Shown in pieces: positions 16,243-24,594 of a stretch of DNA of 64,000 bases (position 1 is its first letter; each line of letters opens with the position of its first letter). The notes under the pieces are model-generated. The model made no database searches. It was not told where the DNA came from and saw only the letters and a list, made by a program, of their open reading frames with translations. This DNA is from Amphritea opalescens (lineage in GTDB: Bacteria > Pseudomonadota > Gammaproteobacteria > Pseudomonadales > Balneatricaceae). The stretch covers positions 434,001 through 498,000 of the forward strand of contig NZ_RQXW01000001.1 of the NCBI RefSeq assembly GCF_003957515.1, given 5' to 3'. A program made the position numbers and the translations under genes.

Positions 16243-17511
16243 TTAAGCCTTTACTATCGGGAGCTGATCCCAGTGGGTGGTATAGGCGGGAGAGAGTCGA
16301 TTGCGCTGCATCTGCCAGCCGGTACTCAACATCTCTCCAGCAAAACGCACCCGCCCTCGACCTCGACCTCCCTGATTAATCTGATCGACGGCTTGCATTA
16401 AGCGTGCGGCGGCAGGTGATTCTGCCGGCTCAAAAAGCGATGGCTGGAAGTGTCCTGGGGAGTATAAATCGGACAGCATAATGCCGGCTTTCATATAACG
16501 AAGATTGGGTTTCCATAACGTCTGTAGCAGCGTCTGTGCGATGGTATTAAGTTGACGGGAATCGGCGCTGGGTGTCGCAAGCATTCGGCTAGCGCTTTGG
16601 CTGTAAAATGTCTCTTCGGTAGCGTGGGGATTGGTGCGAATAAAAACGGTGACGACACGCGCCAATGCGGATTGTTGTCGCAGTTTCTCAGCGGCCCTTG
16701 AACCGTATTGTGCGATCGCGGAGCGCATATCGGGCAAGGCGGAAATGCGTCGTGCAAAAGAACGGCTACAGAGAATTTGTTGCCGAGGAGGCGGGCACTC
16801 CTCCAAGCTCATACAGGGCTGGCCGTTTAGTTCCCTTACGGTGTTCGCTAGGGTGATGGAATAATGGTTACGAATCCATGCAACATCACAGTCGGCCAAC
16901 GCCTGTGCCGAGCGGATACCCTGTTGTTCCAAACGTCGGCTCAGGCGGCGACCGACCCCCCAAACCTCGAGTAGCGGCATCAGAGCAAGCAGTCGGCGTT
17001 GTCGGGCGGGGTCGGTCAAATCAACCACACCTTGTGTCGCTGGATACTGTTTAGCGGCATGATTGGCGAGTTTGGCCAGCGTTTTGGTCGGTGCGATGCC
17101 GACGGAAACATGGATGCCGGTATGCTGATAAACCAATTGCTTTAGCTGCTGCCCATACTCTGTTAATGAAAAGTGGCTATCGAGACCACTCAGGTCCAGA
17201 AAAGCCTCATCAATGGAGTAAACCTCGATCGCCGGTGCTTGTTGTTCCAGTACCGTCATGACGCGGGCGGAGATATCGCCATAAAGGGCGTAGTTAGAGG
17301 AGAATATCGCGATGTTCTCCCGATCAATCTGTTCCTGAACCTGATACAGGGGCACGGCCATTTTAATGCCTAAGCGCTTGGCTTCCGCGCTGCGGGCAAC
17401 GATACAGCCGTCATTGTTGGATAGCACCACGATAGGCCGGCCAGCTAGATCGGGCCGAAACAGTCGCTCACAACTCGCATAAAAGTTATTACAGTCCACC
17501 AGCGCAAACAT
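16243..17511 (-). CDS. umuC: UmuC, catalytic subunit of error-prone DNA polymerase V
   Basis: This Y-family polymerase performs SOS translesion synthesis. The 422 residues start FALVDCNNFYASCERLFRP, giving the first catalytic Asp and the steric-gate region, and contain EVYSIDEAFLDLSG with the catalytic SIDE motif. Helix-hairpin-helix-like segments (PLLEVWGVGRRLSRRLEQQG) and the little-finger domain follow. The C-terminus has QPSLFEP, a beta-clamp-binding-like sequence. It starts three bases after the umuD stop, so the two are translated as a unit under the upstream LexA box. Confidence 0.95.
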   Translation of the reverse strand: MFALVDCNNFYASCERLFRPDLAGRPIVVLSNNDGCIVARSAEAKRLGIKMAVPLYQVQEQIDRENIAIFSSNYALYGDISARVMTVLEQQAPAIEVYSIDEAFLDLSGLDSHFSLTEYGQQLKQLVYQHTGIHVSVGIAPTKTLAKLANHAAKQYPATQGVVDLTDPARQRRLLALMPLLEVWGVGRRLSRRLEQQGIRSAQALADCDVAWIRNHYSITLANTVRELNGQPCMSLEECPPPRQQILCSRSFARRISALPDMRSAIAQYGSRAAEKLRQQSALARVVTVFIRTNPHATEETFYSQSASRMLATPSADSRQLNTIAQTLLQTLWKPNLRYMKAGIMLSDLYSPGHFQPSLFEPAESPAAARLMQAVDQINQGGRGRGRVRFAGEMLSTGWQMQRNRLSPAYTTHWDQLPIVKA

Positions 17512-17514
17512 CGA

Positions 17515-17952
17515 TTAGCCCCGCTGACGAACAGAGTGAATGACCGTTGTCACCACGCCAAACAACTCTAGCGTGTTATCCGGGCCAAACTGAATGGGCG
17601 CATAAGCAGGGTTGTGCGCTAAGAGTTGCAGTGTTGGGCGGGTGCGCAGCTCTTTGACGGTAAATTCACCATCAACACAGGCAATGACAATATCGCCATG
17701 AGCCGCTTTGAGCGAGCGGTCGACCACCAGCACATCGCGGGAGAAAATACCGACCCCTTGCATCGAGTCACCTTCGGCGCGGACAAAGTAGGTAGCCGAG
17801 GGATGCTGAATGCAGAGATCGTTCAGATCTAGGGTGCGCTCAATATAATCCTGTGCGGGAGAGGGAAACCCTGCCGGCACGGCATTCATAAAGAGCGGTA
17901 GCGCGATGGAAGTAGTGGGGCATCGATAACGACCCAAAAATGAAAGCTGCAT
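17515..17952 (-). CDS. umuD: UmuD, self-cleaving S24 peptidase subunit of polymerase V
   Basis: RecA filament triggers self-cleavage to UmuD', which joins UmuC. The 145 residues show the cleavage context AVPAGFPSPAQDY with an Ala-Gly bond in place of the Cys-Gly of E. coli, the nucleophile Ser in RAEGDSMQGVGI, and the general-base Lys in FTVKEL. Length matches the family. A perfect LexA-type palindrome lies 17-48 bases before the start. Confidence 0.95.
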   Translation of the reverse strand: MQLSFLGRYRCPTTSIALPLFMNAVPAGFPSPAQDYIERTLDLNDLCIQHPSATYFVRAEGDSMQGVGIFSRDVLVVDRSLKAAHGDIVIACVDGEFTVKELRTRPTLQLLAHNPAYAPIQFGPDNTLELFGVVTTVIHSVRQRG

Positions 17953-17968
17953 ACAAGGCCTTTAGTTT

Positions 17969-18000
17969 TACTATAACTGTACATATATACAGTTATAGTA
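17969..18000 (-). promoter_or_regulatory. LexA (SOS) box of umuDC
   Basis: CTGTACATATATACAG at 17977-17992 fits the gammaproteobacterial LexA consensus CTGT-N8-ACAG exactly. It lies in a longer perfect inverted repeat with 13-base arms (17969-17981 and 17988-18000). The position directly before umuD supports tight SOS repression. Confidence 0.92.
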
Positions 18001-18743
18001 CAGTCGAAGATTATACGAGTAAAGGTAAACTCCATATGTACTTTTAATACATAATACATATTGTGTTTTATTTGATTGGTGATATCGGCGATTCAAGGGT
18101 TAAGGTTTCAATTGATGCTTGAACATCAGCGTTTCGTATTCAGATATTCCTGAGCGAAGAGGGCTGCAAAATGAACGCTGTTCTTAGTGGTAAGGGATTG
18201 GTGGCTAGGGAGGTGAATGTCTCGGGGACATTTGAAGACTGTTTCAACTGTGCTTTTTATATCGCTAGTTCAGGGTGTTGTGGCTAGGCAGTTCAAATGA
18301 GTGGTTCAACTGGGTTGTTCAAAATGAGGGTCGCCATGATGAGCATTATCAGGCATAGTGAAGGCTCTTTTATGCCCGAATCGCTCTGGCTTCTTGCGAT
18401 AGCCTGCCTACATAAAGGTTGCTTTGATTCTGGATCGGCATGCCCAGCCTGCCTTCTTCCGAAAGGGGTAGATGAGGGCGTTTAGTGCTAAAAACCATCA
18501 TAAATTAAAGCTATCAAAAGTTAATGCTATATATTAGGATTAAATCCTAATTATCTGTTTTTATTATTTTTTAAGATATTTATTATAATGATGGCTAATC
18601 GATTTTAAGCTGTTTTCAACTGTTCTTTCTCGTTACTCTTGCTGTTGTTAACGCTCCATATCAGTGAGGCTTGAATGCCCTGCGCTCTGCTTTTTACTTC
18701 GTCATACGAAGCTTTATTTCTTCTTTTTGAGTTGCCTTTCTGC
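18001..18743. other. 743-base gene-free region between umuD and trkH
   Basis: AT-rich between 18480 and 18610. A 62-codon plus-strand frame at 18297-18485 has odd composition and no ribosome site, so it was not called. Nothing else recognisable. Transcription of umuDC and trkH both run leftward, so this region holds only the downstream end of nothing and any leader upstream of umuD. Confidence 0.35.
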
Positions 18744-20192
18744 TTAGCCTTTCCAGAAGGTGGGTGAAAATAACACCACGACAGTGAGCAGCTCTAAACG
18801 CCCTAAAATCATGGTAAATGCGAGCACCCATTTGGCTAAATCTGGCAGTGGCGCAAAGTTACCCGCTGGGCCTATGGTGCTGCCTAAACCTGGGCCAACA
18901 TTGGTGAGTGCGGTTGCCGCTCCAGAGATGCTGGTAACGAAATCAATGCCGATCGCCGTTAGCATTAAGGTTGCAACCGCGAGGGTGAGGAAAAAGATAA
19001 AGGAGAACGCGACCGCCGATACAATAATGTCGTCATGTACCAGTTTGCCATTGTAGTGTATGGAAAATACACCTCGAGGATGCACTAGCTTACGAAACTG
19101 ATCTTGTAGAAACAGAAACGCGAGCTGGAAACGAAACACTTTCATGCCACCTGCGGTGGAGCCTGAGCAACCTCCGATAAAGGTGACAATAAAGAATAGG
19201 GCAATACTAAACTGCCCCCACAGGGTGTAATCCGCAGAGGCATAGCCGGTGGTGGTGATAACCGATGTTAGATTAAAGGCTGTATGGGTCAGTGCGGCAA
19301 AAAAGGGCGTATCGCTGGTGAGTAGCCGCTGCGTGGTGAGAACGATAACAAGCCCTGCAACGATCATCAGAAACCCTTTCACTTGTTGATCTGCCAAGCT
19401 TTTAAGTGAAGGTTTTAGTAAAAAACGAATAAACAGGGTAAAGGGTAAGGCGCCCAGCAGCATAAAGAAGACGGCTATCCAGAGAATGGTTGGCCCGAAG
19501 CGTCCCATGGATCGGTCGTCGGTGGCATAGCCTCCGGTGGAGACCGTGGTGAAGGCATGGTTGATCGCATCGAAAGGGGTCATGCCAGCGAACCAATAAC
19601 TCGCCGCGCAGCAACAGGTGATGAGTAGGTAGCTAAAAAGCAGGCTTCTGGCTAGCTCATTAAAGCGGGGTAGGGATTTCTCGGCCCAGTCAGAGGATTC
19701 GGTACGGAACAGTCGCATTCCCCCGATGCGGAGAAAAGGCAGTACGGTGACGGCCATACCAATAACGCCAAGCCCGCCGAGCCATTGCAGTAATGAGCGC
19801 CATAACAGCAGGCTACTGGGTAGTGTTTGCAATCCACTGATAACCGTTGATCCTGTGGTGGTGATACCCGAGACAGACTCAAACACCGCATCGGTGAGTG
19901 ATAGCGGGTGGTGGCAGAGCATTAACGGCAGTGCGCCTAAAAAGGACACTAGCATCCAGCTACAACTCGTGAGTAGATAGAGTTGGCGAGAGGTTAGGGT
20001 GAATCGCGGGGCTTTGAACAGAATAACTAAGATAATGCCTAGCACCATGCTGAGTCCGGCAGAGGCCAGAAACGGGATGAATTCCGGATCATCATAGATA
20101 AACCCATATCCGGCTGGAATGAGCATCAACCCTGCCATAATCCATGTCAGTATCCCGCAGACATAGAGCACTGGCCGAAACAGCTTAATCAT
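18744..20192 (-). CDS. trkH: TrkH-family potassium uptake membrane subunit
   Basis: It forms the K+ translocating pore of the Trk system. The 482 residues hold about ten to twelve helices organised in repeated M1-P-M2 motifs. Selectivity-filter-like segments appear as SGITTTGSTVIS, AFTTVSTGGYAT, NLTSVITTTGYAS and TALTNVGPGLGSTIGP, each with the conserved glycine. The GGCSGSTAGGMKVFR sequence is a family hallmark. The regulatory subunit gene trkA is not in the window. Confidence 0.93.
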   Translation of the reverse strand: MIKLFRPVLYVCGILTWIMAGLMLIPAGYGFIYDDPEFIPFLASAGLSMVLGIILVILFKAPRFTLTSRQLYLLTSCSWMLVSFLGALPLMLCHHPLSLTDAVFESVSGITTTGSTVISGLQTLPSSLLLWRSLLQWLGGLGVIGMAVTVLPFLRIGGMRLFRTESSDWAEKSLPRFNELARSLLFSYLLITCCCAASYWFAGMTPFDAINHAFTTVSTGGYATDDRSMGRFGPTILWIAVFFMLLGALPFTLFIRFLLKPSLKSLADQQVKGFLMIVAGLVIVLTTQRLLTSDTPFFAALTHTAFNLTSVITTTGYASADYTLWGQFSIALFFIVTFIGGCSGSTAGGMKVFRFQLAFLFLQDQFRKLVHPRGVFSIHYNGKLVHDDIIVSAVAFSFIFFLTLAVATLMLTAIGIDFVTSISGAATALTNVGPGLGSTIGPAGNFAPLPDLAKWVLAFTMILGRLELLTVVVLFSPTFWKG

Positions 20193-20319
20193 TGTCAGGC
20201 ACCTTAATTACACTGTTTGTAATTATCCTCCTTAGCGGTGAAAAATCGACTCTCAATAGGGGGTTTTAGGTGGAAATAATAGATTAATCAGAGGGTATTA
20301 GAGGATGCATGACAGAAAG

Positions 20320-20354
20320 CGCCGAAACAGTGCGTTTAGCAGGCTGTTTCGGCG
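20320..20354 (-). terminator. Hairpin downstream of the voltage-gated channel gene
   Basis: CGCCGAAACAG at 20320-20330 pairs perfectly with CTGTTTCGGCG at 20344-20354. It lies just after the channel stop codon on the reverse strand. The U-tract is weak (GCTTTC), so it may be an mRNA-end stabilising hairpin. Confidence 0.6.
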
Positions 20355-20377
20355 TTGTGACCGGTTTGGAGACGAAG

Positions 20378-21178
20378 CTATAGCTTGGCTTTGATAAGTT
20401 CTTTTAGTTCTCTGATTTCAAGATGCAGGGATTCGATCGTTGGCGTACCATCGGTCAGGGCTTGCTCCCGAGCTTCCTGGGCGTGTTCACCCTCCATGAC
20501 GCTGACCACGATGCCAATGACCATGTTGAGAAAAGCAAAGGTGGTGAGGAAGATAAAGCTCAGATAGAAGATCCAGCTAAAGGGATATACCTCCATCGTT
20601 TCATACATCACGTCGGTCCAGTCCTCAAACGTCATCACCCTAAAGAGGGTCAGCATGGCGATACTGATATCTCCCCACAGCACTTCGTTGATGACGCCAA
20701 AAAATGAAGCGCCGACCGCCGCGTAGATATAGAAGATGATAAACATCAGAAGAATGACATAGCCAAGTTGCGGCAGGGCTTTAATTAGTGAGTTCAGTAG
20801 TAGGCGTAGCTCGGGAATGATGGAAACCATCCGCAGTACCCTGAAAATACGGATCAGTCGGCCAATCAGGGCCATTTCACTATCTTCAACCGGAATCAGG
20901 CTGATCACCACGATTAAGGTATCGAAAGTGTTCCAAGCATTCAGAAAGAAGCGTTTCTTTTCAGGCTCGCCAATAAAGCGCACCGAGACTTCCAGAAGAA
21001 AGAACAGCGTAATCGCCGTATCCATCCAGCCGATCAAGGTGAGAACATCAGCAGGAATATCGTAGGTTTTCGCGCCGATAACGAGGGCCGAGAATAGAAT
21101 AATAGCCACCACAAATAGCTCGAAAGCCCGATTGTTGCGTAGCCGGAAGAACGCTGCCTGAAGTTTTGTGTAGTTCAT
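20378..21178 (-). CDS. Voltage-gated cation channel (NaChBac/BacNaV type)
   Basis: A 266-residue single-domain six-helix channel that would tetramerise. S4 is LIGRLIRIFRVLRMVSIIPEL (about 104-124) with arginines every third position. The pore has TLFRVMTFEDWTDVMY; the filter is T183-F-E185-D186-W-T-D189. Sodium-selective relatives have TLESWSM, so this filter carries two extra acidic residues, at positions that, when acidic, confer calcium selectivity in the engineered channel CavAb. The C-terminus has a short coiled coil (SLHLEIRELKELIKAKL) typical of the tetramerisation neck. Expression appears monocistronic. Confidence 0.92.
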   Translation of the reverse strand: MNYTKLQAAFFRLRNNRAFELFVVAIILFSALVIGAKTYDIPADVLTLIGWMDTAITLFFLLEVSVRFIGEPEKKRFFLNAWNTFDTLIVVISLIPVEDSEMALIGRLIRIFRVLRMVSIIPELRLLLNSLIKALPQLGYVILLMFIIFYIYAAVGASFFGVINEVLWGDISIAMLTLFRVMTFEDWTDVMYETMEVYPFSWIFYLSFIFLTTFAFLNMVIGIVVSVMEGEHAQEAREQALTDGTPTIESLHLEIRELKELIKAKL

Positions 21179-21343
21179 AGGGTGCCGATTCAGATTGATC
21201 TAAAATGAAGGCAACTTTACTGTGCTTTGATAGAAATGTGTACTATCAATGGCCGCAGAGATCATAAGTTTTCACATGATAACGGTAACATGGGTTATAT
21301 TGATTTAACGGCCCAATACTGGGCACTAGAATGAGGAGTCCTT

Positions 21344-22255
21344 ATGCACCCGAATAACGATAAAAACAGGCCGTCAGCCATTGCCATTCCTCAGGAAGCC
21401 TTTGATTGGTATGACGAATATGCCCATGGAGATATCGATCGGCGCACCTTTATCAAGCGGCTGGCTACCCTCGGGGTGATTGGCTTGAGCCTGAGCGCGG
21501 TGTCCGGTGCCTTAATACCGAACTATGCGCAAGCTGAGCAGGTGTCGTTTAACGATGCCGATATTAAAGCCAGCTATGTCGAGTTTGATTCACCCGAAGG
21601 TTATGGCACCGGTCGCGGCTATCTTGTTGTGCCAGCGGGCGTCAGTGCTGAAGCACCGGCACCGGCCGTATTGGTGGCCCATGAGAATCGAGGCTTAAAC
21701 CCCTATATTGAAGATGTGGCTCGACGCTTAGCTAAAGCGGGTTATGTGGCGTTTGCGCCAGATGCCCTGTATTCGTTGGGCGGCTACCCGGGCAATGATG
21801 ATGAGGGGCGGGCGATGCAGAAAAGTCTGGATCGCAGTAAAATAGAAGCGGATTTCGCAGCGGCCGCGACCATGCTGAAGGCTCACCCATTGACGACCGA
21901 TAAGCTTGGCATGGTTGGGTTCTGCTTTGGGGGTTATCTGACCAATCAGTTGGCGGCGATGCTACCAGAGGGGATCGATGCTGCCGTGCCTTATTACGGA
22001 ACACCGCCACAAAGTCCTATCGGTAACATCAAAGCGCCATTACAATTGCACTTTGCTGAACTCGATAAGCGGGTGAATGGTTATTGGCCAGCATTTGAAA
22101 CGGCCTTGGTTGAGGCGAAGGCTGATTATCGTGCCTTTATCTATCCCGGCGTGAATCACGGCTTCCATAATGATTCCACCGCTCGTTATGATGAACCAAG
22201 TGCTGAATTGGCTTGGCAGCGAACGCTTGCCTTCTTTAAACAGCACCTGAGCTAA
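21344..22255 (+). CDS. Tat-exported dienelactone hydrolase family protein
   Basis: The alpha/beta hydrolase core (about 75-303) has the dienelactone hydrolase triad: Cys in GMVGFCFGGYL, Asp in HFAELDKRVN and His in GVNHGFHN. The N-terminus contains RRTFIKRLATLG followed by a hydrophobic stretch and AQAEQ, a twin-arginine export signal with cleavage near residue 65. The long 37-residue region before the twin arginine is shared with YghX-like proteins. GAGGAG-type ribosome site precedes the ATG. Natural substrate unknown; dienelactone itself is not implied. Confidence 0.88.
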   Translation: MHPNNDKNRPSAIAIPQEAFDWYDEYAHGDIDRRTFIKRLATLGVIGLSLSAVSGALIPNYAQAEQVSFNDADIKASYVEFDSPEGYGTGRGYLVVPAGVSAEAPAPAVLVAHENRGLNPYIEDVARRLAKAGYVAFAPDALYSLGGYPGNDDEGRAMQKSLDRSKIEADFAAAATMLKAHPLTTDKLGMVGFCFGGYLTNQLAAMLPEGIDAAVPYYGTPPQSPIGNIKAPLQLHFAELDKRVNGYWPAFETALVEAKADYRAFIYPGVNHGFHNDSTARYDEPSAELAWQRTLAFFKQHLS

Positions 22256-22314
22256 CCCTGATCGCCTACGGCGATTGGCATAGTCCTAAGCTTGCGTGGC
22301 TAATCAACTCAAAG

Positions 22315-22335
22315 CCCCTTAGATTAAGGGGTTTT
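22315..22335 (+). terminator. Intrinsic terminator after dienelactone hydrolase gene
   Basis: CCCCTTA, GAT, TAAGGGG then TTTT: a seven-pair stem with short loop and U-run, 60 bases after the stop. Confidence 0.75.
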
Positions 22336-22466
22336 GTCGATACTGGGGCACCCTTTAAATTCAAGCCTTCAAATAAAGCAGCTGTCTTCTTGGCGGTTTT
22401 ATCTGGTGGAGTTATGTCTTCTCTCTGAAGACGCCTTTTTCATACACTGCATTTAAGACACTATAA

Positions 22467-23708
22467 ATGACTAAACCGATAAAACTTCTAAGCCTGTTCG
22501 TTATCGCGGCTTGCCTTATTTTAGCCATTAACTTTGGTATACGCTCTTCGATGGGCTTTTTCATGGCCCCCATCTCTAATGAGTTTGGCTACGGGCGGGA
22601 GGTCTTCGCCCTGTCTTTGGCCTTACAAAACCTCTGCTGGGGCTTGTTTCAGCCGTTTACCGGTGCGTTCGCCGATCGTTTTGGTACCTTCAGAACGCTA
22701 GTGATCGGCACATTGGTTTATGCGTTGGGGATCTACCTTACGGCAACCACCGACAGTGTTTGGTCGCTGCATACTGGGGCGGGTATCTTAATCGGTATGG
22801 GCATTGCGGGTACGGGCTTTGGTGTTATTCTGCCCGCATTGGCCAGAATGGTGGCGCCGGAGAAACGGGCTTTCGCCTTGGGGCTGGGGACGGCGGCAGG
22901 GTCGGCCGGTCAGTTGATGGTTATTCCGTTGGCGCAATCCTTTATCGCCAGTTACGGCTGGCAAACCGCATTGCTCTTCATGGCGGGCGGGGCGTTATTG
23001 ATGATCGTGCTGGCAACCCGTTTTCGGCATATAGAGGAAGTGGGTGAGTCGGATGAGAGTGCCACATCACAGTCACTCCCTGAGGCATTGAGTGAGGCTT
23101 GTCGTCATCATCATTATTGGCTATTAATTGCGGGCTTTTTTGTCTGCGGTTTTCAGTTGGCTTTTATCACGGTGCATATGCCGTCATTTTTAGCGGATAG
23201 CGGCTTTGATATGTCAGTGGCGGTGAATAGTCTGTCGTTGATTGGGCTGTTTAATATTGTCGGCTGCCTATTATTTGGTAGCTGGTCGGGACGTTATTCA
23301 AAGAAAAACCTGTTGGGTATTATTTATATACTGCGGGCCATCGTGATCACGCTCTTTATGTTGCTGCCGATCACGACGACAACGGTTTATCTGTTTTCGA
23401 TGGCCACTGGCTTTCTGTGGCTCGCCACGGTTCCTGCAACCTCAGGGCTTGTCGCGCAGATGTTTGGCCTGAAGCATATGGGCACCCTTTATGGCATCGT
23501 CTTTTTGAATCACCAGTTAGGTTCCTTTGTTGGCGTATGGATAGGCGGCTATATGTTCGATAAGACAGGGAGTTATAACAGTATCTGGTGGGCCGCTGCT
23601 GCCTTAGCGCTGCTAACAGCGGTGATGCATATCTTTATTGATGAGCGGCCGGTAAAACGACTGCGAGAGAAAGTATTGGAAGACCGACGTTTAGCTGCAT
23701 CGGCCTAA
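22467..23708 (+). CDS. MFS transporter, 12 helices
   Basis: The 413 residues form twelve helices in two halves with a central cytosolic loop (about 192-210). The first half has FADRFGTFRTLVIG, the family A-motif between helices 2 and 3. NFGIRSSMGFFMAPIS at the start and GTLYGIVFLNHQLGSFVGVWIGGYMFD near the end fit the monocarboxylate/oxalate-formate carrier-like group. Substrate cannot be assigned. Its 3' end is part of a tandem duplication shared with the carbonic anhydrase gene. Confidence 0.88.
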   Translation: MTKPIKLLSLFVIAACLILAINFGIRSSMGFFMAPISNEFGYGREVFALSLALQNLCWGLFQPFTGAFADRFGTFRTLVIGTLVYALGIYLTATTDSVWSLHTGAGILIGMGIAGTGFGVILPALARMVAPEKRAFALGLGTAAGSAGQLMVIPLAQSFIASYGWQTALLFMAGGALLMIVLATRFRHIEEVGESDESATSQSLPEALSEACRHHHYWLLIAGFFVCGFQLAFITVHMPSFLADSGFDMSVAVNSLSLIGLFNIVGCLLFGSWSGRYSKKNLLGIIYILRAIVITLFMLLPITTTTVYLFSMATGFLWLATVPATSGLVAQMFGLKHMGTLYGIVFLNHQLGSFVGVWIGGYMFDKTGSYNSIWWAAAALALLTAVMHIFIDERPVKRLREKVLEDRRLAASA

Positions 23709-23893
23709 CAAAAAAGTTGCGCTATTCGCCTGCTTGCTGCTCGATCAAATCGACATAGAGCTCATCGAGGTCTTTGAAGACCGAATCGTTATTTAGCCGC
23801 ATCAGCCTAACAAAAAGTTGGGCTATTCGCCTGCTTGCTGCTCGATCAGATCGGCATAGAGCTCATCGAAGTCTTTGAAGACTGAATCGTTAT
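23691..23893. repeat. Imperfect 102-bp tandem duplication across a convergent gene junction
   Basis: Copy A is 23691-23792 and copy B 23793-23893. Each contains the last codons of the MFS gene (Leu-Ala-Ala-Ser-Ala-stop) followed by the last 23 or so codons of carbonic anhydrase on the reverse strand. Differences are mostly synonymous in both reading directions (GCT/GCC, TCG/TCA for the MFS tail) with two conservative changes in the anhydrase tail (Phe/Leu and Ala/Val). Only one copy of each end is in use: A for MFS, B for the anhydrase. Confidence 0.9.
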
Positions 23894-24488
23894 GCTTGCA
23901 GCAGCGAATGGTGCCGCTTTTTATATCATAAACCCAGCCATGTACCTCTAGTTTGTTGGTGGCCAGCTTGGCAGCAACGGCAGGGTGGGTACGAATATGC
24001 TGCACCTGTTGCAGGACGTTTTCTTCAATCGCTTCGTTTAGATGTTCAACACCCACCGCATGATCGTGAGGGATATCATAACGTTCACGAACAATCTCCA
24101 TCGCCGAGCGACAATGGCCCAGCCACTCTTTAACGTGGGGCAGGCCACGTAGAGCGCTGATGTCCAGTGCGCCTTTGATAGCACCGCAGTCGGTATGACC
24201 ACAGATAATGATATGACGCACTCCTAACACCGCTACCGCATATTCGATGGATGCGGTCATGCCGCCGGTCTCGTTGCTGTGCGGTGGGATGATATTCCCC
24301 GCGTTACGGCAGATAAACAGATCGCCAGGGGAGGTACCGGTTAGGAGGTTAGGGTCGATACGTGAATCGGAACAGGTAGCGAACAGAATCTCTGGATTTT
24401 GACCATCAGCCAGTGTGCCGAACAGGTCTTTATGTTCTGGATAAACGTTTTGGCGGAAATTAAGCACGCCTTTTATTATTTTTTCCAC
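23823..24488 (-). CDS. can: Beta-class carbonic anhydrase
   Basis: It interconverts CO2 and bicarbonate in the cytosol. The 221 residues contain the zinc ligands and catalytic dyad in CSDSRIDP (Cys, Asp, Arg) and in ICGHTDCGAIKGA (His, Cys), plus the GDLFICRNAGNII segment. Length matches Can/CynT enzymes. It lies beside pyruvate carboxylase, which consumes bicarbonate; a supply role is reasonable inference. The gene end is embedded in the tandem duplication, with an extra copy of its last codons downstream. Confidence 0.94.
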   Translation of the reverse strand: MEKIIKGVLNFRQNVYPEHKDLFGTLADGQNPEILFATCSDSRIDPNLLTGTSPGDLFICRNAGNIIPPHSNETGGMTASIEYAVAVLGVRHIIICGHTDCGAIKGALDISALRGLPHVKEWLGHCRSAMEIVRERYDIPHDHAVGVEHLNEAIEENVLQQVQHIRTHPAVAAKLATNKLEVHGWVYDIKSGTIRCCKHNDSVFKDFDELYADLIEQQAGE

Positions 24489-24527
24489 GGCCGTTGTCTC
24501 TGTATCGGGCGTTAAGTAGAAGCAGCG

Positions 24528-24564
24528 GTGAACGGCTATGAGCTATATGCCCATAACCGTTCAC
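24528..24564. terminator. Long hairpin between pycB and the carbonic anhydrase gene
   Basis: GTGAACGGCTATGAGC pairs with GCCCATAACCGTTCAC through 14 Watson-Crick and two wobble or mismatch positions, with a short AT loop. It lies 31 bases beyond the pycB stop on the reverse strand. No U-tract follows, so it may mark the transcript end or stabilise it. Confidence 0.55.
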
Positions 24565-24594
24565 CTATGCAGGCTTTATCAATCTAACGTTAGC

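Noticed and set aside
18297-18485. 62-codon plus frame in the umuD-trkH gap
   Set aside because: No ribosome site, mixed composition with many Cys and Met, and no flanking gene context.
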